Assembly (NCBI GenBank): GCA_020746105.1
Contig: CM036620.1
Location: 45,404,706 to 45,468,705 of the forward strand
Length of the DNA stretch: 64,000 nt
Direction of reading: 5' to 3'
Origin: Trogon surrucura
Taxonomy: Eukaryota; Chordata; Aves; Trogoniformes; Trogonidae
Positions 39,401 through 51,400 of the stretch are shown in pieces. How positions within the stretch are numbered: the stretch's first letter is position 1; every line of letters starts with the position of its first letter. The translations under genes and the position numbers were made by a program. The notes below the pieces were generated by a model that was not told the origin of the DNA, did no database searches, and saw only the letters and a list, made by a program, of their open reading frames with translations.

Positions 39401-42400
39401 TCCTCAGGCACCTCTCCCGTCTCCCAAGACTTGGCAAAGATGATGACTCTCCAATGGTCTAGCAATGACATCAGCCAGCTCCCTCAGCACCCGTGGATGC
39501 ATCCCGTCTGGACCCATGGATTTATGGATGTCCAGATTGCTTAATTGGTCCCTAACCCAGTCCTCATCGACTAAAGCAAACTCCTCCACTGCCCTGACTT
39601 CCTCTGGGGCCTCAGGGGAACGGGTCTGCTCAGGACAGCCTCCGGCAGAGTAGACAGAGACAAAGAAGGCATTCAGTAACTCTGCCTTCTCTGTATCTTC
39701 TGTCACCAAGGCACCCACCTCGTTCATCAGTGGGCCTACATTGCCTCTGATGTTAGTTTTATCTGCCATGTATTTGAAAAAGCTCTTCCTGTTGTCCTTG
39801 ACCCCTCTCGCCAGGTTCAATTCTAGGGAGGCCTTTGCTTTCCTAGTTGCCTCCCTACATCCTCGGACAACAGCCTTATATTCTTCCCAAGTGGCCAGCC
39901 CCGCCTTCCAAGATCTGTAAATTCTCCTCTTGCACTTGAGCTTACCCTGTTTAGCCACGCAGGTCTCCTGGCTCCCTTCCTTGACTTCCTATGTGTCGGG
40001 ATGCTCTTATCTTGAGCACGGTAGACGCAGTCCCTGAACGCTAACCAACTATCTTGGGCCCCTTTACCTTCAAACAGCCTTGCCCATGGGATTTTCTCGA
40101 GTAATTGCTTGAAAAATCCAAAGTTTGCCTTGGCAAAGTCCAGGGTTGCAATTCTGCTTGCTATTTTGTTTCTGCTACATGAGATCCTGAACTCCACCAT
40201 TTCATGGTCACTGCAGCCAAGGCAGCACTCAACCTTTACTGCTTCAACCAGATCCTCCTTGTTAGCGAGGATGAGGTCCAGCAGTGCTCCGCTCCTAGTC
40301 GGCTCCTCCACCATTTGCATCAGAAAATTATCATCGATGCACTGGAGGAACCTCCTGGACTGTGGCTGGCTGGCTGAGTTGTCCTTCCAGCAAATATCAG
40401 GGAAGTTAAAATCCCCCACGACAACCAGGGCCTGTGATTGTGAGACCGCTCTCAGCTGCCTGTAGAAGGCCTCATCAACTTCCTCACCCTGATCTGGTGG
40501 CCTGTAATAGACACCCACAACAGTATCTCTCCTGCCAGCCTGCCCCTTAATTCTAACCCATACACTCTCAACTTGCTCCTCCTCCATGCCTGGATGGTAT
40601 TCAAGACATTGTAGTTGCTCTTTCACATAAAGAGCGACTCCACCACCTCGCCTGGCTGGCCTGTCTTTCCTGAAAAGGACATAGCCACCCATGACCACAT
40701 TCCAGTCATGTGAGCTGTCCCACCATGTCTCTGTAATTGCCACCAGATCATAATCTCCTGCCCGAACCCAGGTTTCTAGCTCCTCCTTCTTATTCCCCAT
40801 GCTGCGTGCATTGGTGTATAAGCGTTTCAGGGAGCAAGCTGAGCACACTGATCTCACCCTAGGGGGATGGGAGGCCACCTGGTCCTCATAATTTCTCGAG
40901 CACTGCCCCGCTGCAATCCCAGCTATAACCCCATCCCCCTTCATATCTAGTTTAAAGAACGCTCTATGAGTCCCGCCAGCTCGTGACCAAGGATCCTTTT
41001 TTCCCTTTGTGTCATTTGAACCCCAGCTTGTTTCAGTAGACCAGGTGCCCTGTAGATCTCCCCATGGTTAAAAAATCCAAAGCTAGACCGCTGGCACCAC
41101 CCCTTTAGCCAAGTATTAATCTGCTGCACTTTGTCACACTTACCACTATTTTTCCTCATAATTGAAGGAATAGAGGCAAACACAACCTGTGCGCCTGATC
41201 CTTCTAGCATCCGCCCCAGTGCCCTAAAGTCCCTTTTGATTGCTTCTGGCCGTCTCTCTACTATCTCATCATTACCGATCTGCATAACCAAAAGCGGGTA
41301 ATAGTCCGTGGGTTTGACCAGACCAGGAAGCTTCTTGATAACATCCTTAACTCGGGCCCCAGGGAGGCAGCAGACTTCCCTGTGGGTCGGATCAGGGCGG
41401 CAGATAGGGCCCTCTGTTCCCCTCAGGAGGGAGTCTCCAATTACAATTACCCTCCTTTTTTTCTTAGGTGAAGAAGTCCTAACGCGTGTATCTGAGTGAC
41501 TAGACAGCCCTATGGGTGAACCCTCCACTGACTCTTCCTTTGCCTGGCTCGCATTGTCTAGAGCCCCATACCTGTTTTGCAGGGGCAACCGGGTAGGTGA
41601 TGGAGGCCGGGCAGGGATTTTCCTTCCTCTCCTGGCAGGCACCTGCTTCTACTCCTCCCTATCCTTTAGGTCCCCCCCTTTTGCCTGATGGCCAGAGGTG
41701 GGGGGATATTGAGCTCTTTGCGGAGCTTGCTGCTTGCCATTCAGGAACTGACTCCACCGATCTGTCTCTCTCTCTGACTCCCTAATGCTCCTCAGCCTTT
41801 CTACTTTCTCCTTCAGCTCAGCCACCAGGCTGAGCAGATCGCTCACCTGGTCACATCGGACACAGGTGTCGCCCCCACTACCCTCCATGGCAAGTGCCAG
41901 GCTCTGGCATTCTCTGCAGCCCGAGGCCTGAACACCCACATGCTTACGTGGGGCCTCTGTCTGGGTGCCCACAGTTTTACTAACAACCATTGACCTGGTG
42001 GCAACCATAGTTGGCTCTACAATACAAAGACTCTCCGGAAAGCTATACACGGAATAGTTTACAAGTCTTTTAAGTACTTGCCTTTTAACAAAGACTTACC
42101 CTTCTAGGTCTCTCGTTCAGTGAACAGGGACTAGTCCCTGCCCTCCCAAAGGCTTCTTATACCCTGAGGGCACAGTTAACAGCTGATCACCGTGTTTAAA
42201 ATCGCCGCGGCCGCTGAGGGTGGCTCTGCCCACGCTATCTCGGGTGTCTGCCCTGGAGCTGCCGGTGCGGCCTCAGGTTTGGTTGCTGTAACCGGCTTAA
42301 AAAAAGCCCCCAAAAGCTTTTTGCCAGCCTTTTTTTTCTGCTTAGATTCCTTCCCCAGTGCAGTCTTACCTGCTCTGAAGCTGGGCTCGACAGCAAAATG

Positions 42401-45400
42401 TCGTAAGCAAAGTGTCGTAATGTCATATTAAATGTGAATTTGCCTCACTTATCAGATCTTTGTAAAACACATTTATCTGCCGCGTATTTGTATAAATATC
42501 CACACACATTGATAACATTTATATTTTATGTTGCATGAATTTTGAATCCCACTGACATCTTCTTGGATTTTGACTGTCCTAGAAAATGTACACATTTTAT
42601 ATTTTCATGTTACGTAATTCCATTTGGAGCTGTAATGAAGTGCCTCTACTCCTGGGCTCTACTCCTGGAAATAATGGCAAGATTTTAAATTTCTTAGTCT
42701 AATCCCTGCAAGAAAACCCTTGTGGGTATATTGTCTAGTCCGTAATTAGACTTTTTAAGGACTTAATATAACCCACATGTGCCAGATATGTATATATCTT
42801 GCTGAGATGCTCCATCCTACTGAAGTGCTTGGAATTCTCTATACAGAGGGAAAAAGGCTTCTATTTTGTACTTCCACACAGAACTGGATTCGTTCCTGTT
42901 TCAGCTGCAGTACCATGAAGACAGCATGGCTAGTGAAACTTCACTGCAAAGTTATGCTGGTTTTGGTCACTCATTTTCTGCCTTTTGATTCTTCTAGGAC
43001 GCTGCATGTTAGCCAGAATAGTTTCTAACATTGTCCTTAACGTCAGCTGACCATGAGTAAAAGGATGCTGGAAGGTAGAATTTGTTTTCCAAGCATTATA
43101 GTTTTATGGTCCGGAATTGACTTCTTACAAGACTACTGGGTACCAGAAATCTTAAAGAGGATTTTTCTCAATCCTTTTGTGTTTTTTTTTTTCTGTTACT
43201 GCAGGTTGGATATCTGAAAGGAAATAGCATGTGGGGGCCTGGGATTGCAGCGACTATTTTCAGTTGCCTGGGAGGTTGTTTTTTATGTTCTGTTTTGTTA
43301 CCTATCCCTACGTTTGTAGAGGCATTTAATGTTGTGGACAGACACATTCCCCAGGCAGACCTAATTACTTCCATTTTATGAATTTTTCCTCCATGTCTAC
43401 TGCACCATGTTCCAAGAGTAGCTGTGTAGGAGCAAGGGGAATTACATTGGATGAGCAGGAGAATAATTTGATCCACTGTATCACTTTATCCCTGTATCAA
43501 CTGTATTCACTTTTTTTTTGTGGTTAATGTGAAAAGCTACTTAGTTTGTTGCTGCTGTTCTAAATGTTCTGTAACTGATGTTTTCATCTTCCTACTTTGT
43601 TACCCTTTGATGTTATCATTATGGTGGGGTGGGGGGAGGAAAGAACAATAACTATGCAGTGGACACCTGACACTTTCTTCAAGAGAGGGACTAGAAAGGT
43701 TCCACCTCTTAGTTGGTAGCAGTGACTGTGGCTTCTGTGGCACTGCATGTCTCATCACGTCCCTTCCTAGACTCGGGAAGAGCGTTTCCCTGTTCATCCA
43801 AACTAGAGAAAAGGCCGTGGTTGGGAATGCCTTTCTCACCCATCCAATACACAAAGCTGAGGGACGTGAGGCAAATAACAGAGTACTTGCCAGGCAGGAG
43901 CCATTGTCCAGCAGGGAGTTAGAAAATGTAGAATTTGGGAAGTAAGAGAGCTCATAAGGGCTCTGTAGAGAGACCTTGTCCACAGCAGAAGTGGGCGATT
44001 GAACCCAACATTGTTGACTCAACTTGTCGTGTTCCCACTGTGATGGTCTGTAATATCCCATCACCCTGTGTGCAGGTGGCTGGGTTTGGTATCCTGCAAT
44101 GGATCTGTCCCACGTGGGTTTACTTTATGACATTAACCCCTTTAACACAACTACAGCTGATGTCTGGTTCCTGAAAGTCATGAGGGGACATCTCTGCTGT
44201 GTTTCATGTATTAAAAGTAGAGCTTGCTGCTTTAAATCTATCTTGTGCTCTGTCTGTCACTCATCCATCTGCCTCCTCAATTTTTTTTGTGAAATTTTAA
44301 GTGTCGTAACTTATGAAAAAAAAATCTTGTTATTCTTGGATATACCATGTTATTTCTTCTTACATCTAAAGCCTAAGTTTAATTTTCACCCGTTTTTCCA
44401 GATGAAATGGTTCACCATGCTACTAACCCCTGTACACCCTCTTCTGCTCCATACATATGATCTAACATACTTTACATACTCAGTGTGTGTGCTCAGAAGA
44501 ATAACTGTGGCTGAATTGAAGCGGAAGAAAATTATTCCTCCTAAAAATCCTGTTAATCCAATTGGAATTAAGATAGTGTGCTGGTTATACTTGTCAGAGT
44601 GATACGTGACCTGTGAATCAATGATTGGTGTTTTAAAGCTCATAAGCTAAGGACGTTGTGTTGAAAATTGAGTTTTTTAACTAGCTTTGATTACATTTTA
44701 TACATAAAAATCAAAGTATGTGAAGAGAAGACGAAAAAAACATGGTCTCAGAAAGGTAGCATCTATTTCTTCTGCAGGCCTTTCTAAAAGAGGTTCACTG
44801 AATCATGATGATGTTTGCTGATAAGAGAACTTCTTACATTTTTAAAGCTTTGAAATACATTTTCATTTTGTAATGTAAGACCTCTCATGTCAGGTGTGCC
44901 TGCTTGATTTGCATGTGAATTCTGAACAATTCTTGTTTTATGTGACACTTCTGAAATGTCTGTCTGTTTTTTTTTTTCTTTTTAATTCTCAAGCTCACTA
45001 TTTGGATAAGATAGTGAAAGGTACTGTATATTTGCTCTTTGATGACATGCCTATACCTACATGTATTTTTTTGATATGAATATATAGTTACAAACATACT
45101 AGTCTGAGCAAAAGAATCTTCTCTTACATACATTCCATGGATTATAGTTTTAACTCATTTGACTTCCAACTCACCTCAAATTAAAAATGAAATCTTGCTT
45201 ATGTTATGTAATAGTATTTTATCAGTAATTATACATTTATATGCAAACTGTATACATGTACTAGATTTTCTTTGAACCAAAAACTGAAGATAGTATTCAT
45301 TTGCTGTTTGGTGCTTTTTGTTAGTTTTGTCATTGGACCTCTACCTACAAAACGGTAAATACTTAGGAAGTAAAGCAAAGCTATACTCTTGTCACAGAAC

Positions 45401-48400
45401 AGATATCATTAGTTCTAAAGAACAGACTAATTTTAGATACACGTGTATTTTTATATAGACAGATCAATAGAATACCTCAGCTTTTAAGCTTTTGTTTGTC
45501 TGAATGTAGAAAACCTATAGGAAATTCTGACCTGTATTTTGTATGAAGCTAGAAAAAGCTTGTATACTCCATGCAACAATTTCAATTAAAAGGTTCAATG
45601 ATGCAAAAACCTAACATGAAACAGCAAAGATTCTTGTATCTTCAGTTATGGTGAAAAATTGATTCAGAAAAATGTTTAAAATATTCCTACCCCTCTTTCC
45701 CTGAGTATCCTTTTCTATTCCTTATTTGTGTTTTTTTTTTTGTTAGAATATGGCAATATTCATGGCAATATCCAGGCTTTCACACAATATGTCTAGTTGA
45801 CTCCTAAAGCACACTGTCAGTATTGCAATTAAATATGTAAGTCTTCCATAAATTAAACAGAAGAAAGATTAAGAAAAAAATAGCTCTCATTATGTCAAAA
45901 GATACTATGAGCAGCTACAGTCTTAAAGAATGAGAGTAGCCTGACTATTCTCAGCCTGGCATGATGGCACAATATCTGTAACGGTAGCATCACCATCCTT
46001 CCTCACGAGGTTTTCCTGATTCTCTGCCTTCTATTAGTAATTTGACAAGAGTTCAGTACCCTTTTTTTTTTTTTTCTGGAAATGTTTGTCATTTGGAGCT
46101 ACATGGTTGAAAGGAGTCAGTCAATTTAAAGTCTTTAGAAGAAAAAAAGACTATTACTTCTGAAAGACTGTTGTTCTAAGCTCAGCTACTCTTAACCAAA
46201 ATGGATTAGTAGAGTAGGTAGTAGTTCTAAAGAGTGAAGAAATGTTTAGCCAGTTACTTCGATTTTTGGATAAAAGTTTACAGAAAATATCTGATTTGTA
46301 GCCACCTTGTCGTAAGATATGTAGTGCCATATCTCTACTTGCCTCTCTCAGTCTCTTATCATAGTCATAGATAAGGAAAACCAAAATCTACATATTTATA
46401 GTGTTGTCATCCTCATACAGATCATGTTGGCTGCATGCCAGGTTTCATCACTAGGAAGTGACAGATACTGTTTTTTTAATGCAATGTTAGACTGAAAACA
46501 ATTATCGATTTTGGATATATTAAATTATTTTAATTGTTTCCCAAATTTTCCCTCCTTGGCCATAAAAGCAGACAAGATAGGATATAAAGGTAACAGCACA
46601 AAAGCCTTAGGGAGATTGTCACAAAAAATCACTCTCTGCTATCTGTCTTGAAGCACGTCACTACCGTGTTTTTGTTCAGTCTATCAATGTTTTATTGTGG
46701 TCCTTATGGTATTTCATTTTGTCCGTCCTAAGTAATCAAATACGCACAGCTATTACATTTAGTTGAAAATCCTGTTGGTCCTGTCCCATCCGTATGCAGC
46801 CTGAATCCTAATGTTTGTTAGAATAGATGCTAAGCTGCTTCACTATTTCCTGGGCTTCGCTTATTCTGTGAAAAGGAATGTATTTTTGGCATAAAGTATA
46901 GTCATTAATACTGGCCTATACTTTGTGCAATTATTTAACGCACTGTAATTTCACATGAATATACGGCAACTCTGAGACCAGATAAAGTTAACGTTCTCTT
47001 TTATTACATGCCTAAATCAGACCCATTTTCCTACTTAAGAATTTGGAGGGAATTGTTCGTAGTAACAGGGAGCTTAAACATTTGTGCCAGTAAGTAACCA
47101 ATACTGCATAGAGCAAATAATGATCTGTTCTATGAGCACAGAAAAATGCATTGTTTCACACAGCTGTGTTTGCACTATGCACTCATCTCTTGCTACTTTG
47201 CCAAAACAAAAAATAAATTTAAAAAACAAACTTAATTTTGTCTGGCCTGCAGGTATTTAGAGGATTGGTGCATTTATTTCCTGCCTGTACAGGTAAGTGG
47301 TGTCTCAAGTGTCAGGTCAATCAAAGATGCCACTTTGTTAAGAATTACATTCCCCAGGTAATGTTGCTGTTCCGCTCCATGTGCAATTACAGTATTTGTG
47401 CTGTTCTTAAGGCCTGTTCCCAGTAAGTGTCCCTTGTTTGTATTTTTTTTTTCCCCTCTTTACATAATTGCAATATTTAAATCACTCGTGATTTTTCTTC
47501 TTTGTCTGTTTGAACAGAGGGCTGCCCTGGCTTGTGCAACAGCAACGGGAGGTGCACGCTGGACCAGAACGGCTGGCACTGCGTCTGCCAGCCAGGATGG
47601 AGGGGAGCAGGCTGTGACGTAGCCATGGAAACTCTCTGCACTGACAGTAAGGACAACGAAGGAGGTAAGATGAACTGACTGGACACGTGTTGAAGAACGG
47701 AGATTTTACAGTCAGGTGGTTAAATACTGCTGTGAAACCATACATGCATTTTTGCTAGCTCTTATGCCTGTAAGAATACGCTGCGGTATTCAGTGCCTTT
47801 CTATGGCCTGTCAGCAAAGCCTTACAAGCTGCTTGTGACAGGTGAGATGTTTCCTTAAAAAATGATGGGTGTCACCTTAGTGTCCCTGCAACGTTCTTTT
47901 ATACTGGAATAAAACAGTCTCAACTCAGTGAATTGTAGTGGAGGTGGAAAAAAAGAAAGGAGTTCAAATGTTCAGTGACCTCACAAGGAAATCATCCCAA
48001 GAGAAAAGGCTGAATGGGGAGTTTACATTTTGCCCTATGGTACTATTGCTGAGAACAACTGGTTGTCCAGTCCACAGAGATCTTATCCCTCCGTAGCCTG
48101 TGAATGCCTAGATAACTGATAGGACACTCCCAGAAGTCTTTTTTTTGCTGCTTTTCCGCAGTCTGTCATTCAGGTGACAGGTAACAATCTGCAGTGAGAC
48201 ACAGGCATGACTGTTGACTTAAGGAATCAATCTGCAATCATCGTTGTAGAGTAGGGAAGATAGAGGGGCTGTGACTTTGGCATGACTCCAGAATCCCACA
48301 AGAAAAAAACCACAAAAACAAGATTAAATATGAATGCAATCAAATATTAGATCAGCATAATGCTTTTACTGTCTGTCTTTCTTCCCCTTGTCTCATCACC

Positions 48401-51400
48401 TCTTTTTGTTGAACACCTTCAGATTCAGAGCAGAGATAAGAAACTCCATTAGCGCTTCTGGACGATGATAAAGTCATCAGTGACTTTGTTTTTAGCCTCA
48501 GATTGCGTATGCCTTTGCCATTGCTGGTCGAGTGTTTGCTCTCATATCCTGATGGCAGTTGGGGTCTTAGACATTACAAACTAACAGCAGCATTTACTTT
48601 CCAAGGAAATAAATATCACAGTTAAAACAGCACTGCTGTTTATTGCTTTATGCATCATTTGATTTGTCATCCCTCTCCACTACATATTATATATTTTAAG
48701 TCAGTGTTAGGGGCCAGACGCAAGCTGGTATACGCAATGTGAGTTAGTACGAAACTGAATTTCTGCAGGTAGGAAAGGAGCAGGAGGAACGATTAGCCAT
48801 AGCATTTCCATGCTGTTTGGAGAATTAAGTTCGGGTGGGCTGGGAGATTATGAACATAAGGAAGAAAGAGAAACCTGCAAACATGAAAAGAGACAAAGCA
48901 GGGAGAGGAGAAAGTAGGTTAGAGCATAAACAACTGGGAGGAAAAAAAAAACGAGTACAAGGAATAAAAAGAAAACAAAAGTTGAAAGCTCAGTGATAGA
49001 CTAAAACAAGTTCAGTAAATGTTAAAGATAATAGAAGGATGTGATATTAGAGTCAAGAGCAGATAACCAAGCAATCCAAGGAACAGGAGCAAGGTGAACA
49101 GGAATGCACGTAAATAGAACATGGGAAAAGAAGATGCTCCTTCAGACCGAAAATAATAATAACTATGTGGAAAAGGGGAAGATAAACAAGGAATTGGAGC
49201 AGAAGGATGTAACAGGATGACTTAAAGTTCAGGAAGAAAGAACAATATTTTTTTAAAAATCCTTATGCTGGTATTTTACTGGGTTTTTTTCCTCTCAACT
49301 TTTTTCAGTATTTCCTTTACAGGCATTATGCAGCTATGTATGAGGGAGGGATTGGCCTAACAGTCATTCTGCCTTCATTGACTTATATAGTGCTATTTGT
49401 CACTGGCATTTCTCTTTCAGTGGACCTTATTTTAGTCTATATGCTTCAGTACAGAGCATCTTCACTTCAATCATTGACTACTGGCTGAGGAGAAGGGTTA
49501 AAATGTAACAAATTAAAGTAAAGTAAGTTAAATTAAAAATCGTAAGCATACCAAACAAAACTGGGAAAAGAAAGTCGTCTCTGCCAGAAACGCACCTGGA
49601 AAGAGAAGCAGTGCTTCTTCCCTTTCCAAGAGTACCCGCAATCAGCCCGCTAATCTCTCAAGCAAGCCATTCCAATTCCAGACAGCTACAGGGAATGGCA
49701 CGAGGCTGCCTCCGCTGTATTTATTTACTGTGGGAGATTAGGTTATCTGAACACTTAGGATGAATTTATACCGTAACTACAGGTAGCATGATTCACATTG
49801 CACTAGGCTCAGTGGTTACATAATTAAAGTTATCTTGGTTGTTAGCTAATTGATATGCTGTGGTTAATGTTTATGTTCCATCCTCACTGGCTAAAGTATA
49901 CTTCATATATTACTATAATTCATTAATACCAGTGTCTGCTGTTCCTTTGATTCTTAGCTCATTCTGGGACTGATTGTGCGTATTCTGTGAACACAGACAT
50001 CCCAAGGATCTCAATGGACATATTCTCCATAGGAAATGCTTATGATACCATGCCATATTTGATCATTTTCCTTTCTAGATACTGTTGACGTGTGACGGGA
50101 TGATTATTACTCATCTTCCTTTTAATACAGGTTTCAGAGTTGCAGACCATCTCCTTTCTCTTTAAGTATCACTCTTTGTTTTTCCGTATGTTTGATTTGG
50201 ATAATAAAATGTAGAATTTCTTTACATTTTAGCAACTCACAAGGAGTGTGTGTGTGCAACAAGCAGATGTTAGGCTGAATTAAACTCCTCGTGGCTTTGT
50301 GGGGAGAGGGGAAGTCAACATCATCTGTGGGTGAAATAAGTGTAATTTTTTTACTTCGGAAAAAACGTGTCACTGTAATACTTGAAGAAGGGCCATTTGT
50401 TGTCATCACTGTAGGAAGAATAAGCTGTCTACTCTTTAGTTTAGGTATGTCTGTATTGAACAGATTCCAATTATTAAGAGTAGTGACAGGTTTCCACCAG
50501 CAGGATTTAAGGGATTATTAATATTCTTTTATTACTAAAATGAAAATAAATACTGTAATAAAGCAAAGCATACTTAGCATGACTATATATTTGAAATTAT
50601 TTACATAGGATAAGATAGCCTGCTCCTAATAAGCATTGTCACAGAGTAACACAAATTCAATCTAAAGATTACCTAAACCAGAGCCTCTTCTCTGATAGTG
50701 CCCAATAGCAAATATGTAGCAAAATAATATAATAGAACAAGTGTGAACTTTTTGTGTGTATGTGTGTGTACTAGCAGACTGCTAATCAAGGTAGGAAATT
50801 ACTGCCACAGAATGTGCTGAATGTCAGAATAGTTGCTAAATACAAAGATGTTCTAAGCTCGGGAAACTTCAGAAAGTTTGTACTTCAGTTAGGACTGATA
50901 GAGTGACGTATTCTCGGGTTTGTGCTCCAATACTTCCCATTATTCTTCAGCTTTTTGTTGGCATCTGTGTTTGGTGGGGAGTGCTGCACTGACAGATCAA
51001 TAGCACTTACCCATGGTGACTCCAGGTTTTCTTTTCTGGAGTGACAGCTCATTTAGACACCAACACTTCATATTTTAGGCTTATTCACTCCAGCAGGAAT
51101 GTTGAACTTGAGCACACTATAGGTATGCTTATAGAGATACTGCAACAGTAATGTTGAACAAGGTCCTTGTGCACTTCTCAGGAATAAATCAAGGGCCATT
51201 GCTATTTTTGTGGCTTCTCCGACCACTGCTCCTACAGGCAGTCATTTCTGATATCTGTAGTTCAGTTCGTTGATTACAGCCTGTTGTAAAATTTAGCTGT
51301 GTGAGGATAGCTGAGGTTTGTTAATACAGTTTTCTGTTCTTTCCAGCCTCTTTCCTTTGTGTGTCACCGTCATCAAAACTGTCCTGGTGGGATGGCCAGC

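Larger units (their letters stand above)
37977..42400 (-). mobile_element. nearly full-length CR1 LINE, antisense to TENM3
   Basis: The element runs from a GC-rich 5' UTR near 42400 to a 3' end of three exact CATAGAAT units (plus-strand reading) at 37977-38000. It encodes ORF1 (about 42050-40947) and ORF2 (about 40944-38065) in the usual order, with two bases between the ORF1 stop and the ORF2 ATG. At about 4.4 kb it is close to the full CR1 length. Damage is light: one in-frame stop in ORF1, and two frameshifts and one stop in ORF2. This suggests a fairly young insertion, now non-autonomous. No target-site duplication is evident. Confidence 0.92.
25718..44993 (+). other. TENM3: TENM3 intron upstream of microexon, 19.3 kb
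   Basis: This is the largest intron in the window. It contains a perfect hairpin (28494-28543), a 20-bp palindrome (30346-30365), AT-rich possible regulatory sequence (about 30280-30670), a sense CR1 (about 32640-34091), an old CR1 (about 34900-35500) and a nearly full-length antisense CR1 (about 37977-42400). Stretches at about 26280-27680 and 43600-44170 are richer in GC than their surroundings, and I could not assign them. No extra TENM3 exon is seen. Confidence 0.8.

Noticed and set aside
44099-44602. Longest plus-strand frame outside the exons and repeats (167 codons)
   Set aside because: Its composition is that of translated AT-rich intron, with no domain or similarity and no supporting splice context.
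46154-46384. Minus-strand frame of 76 codons as a small gene
   Set aside because: There is no recognisable domain, promoter or polyadenylation context, and the length is not unusual for intronic sequence.
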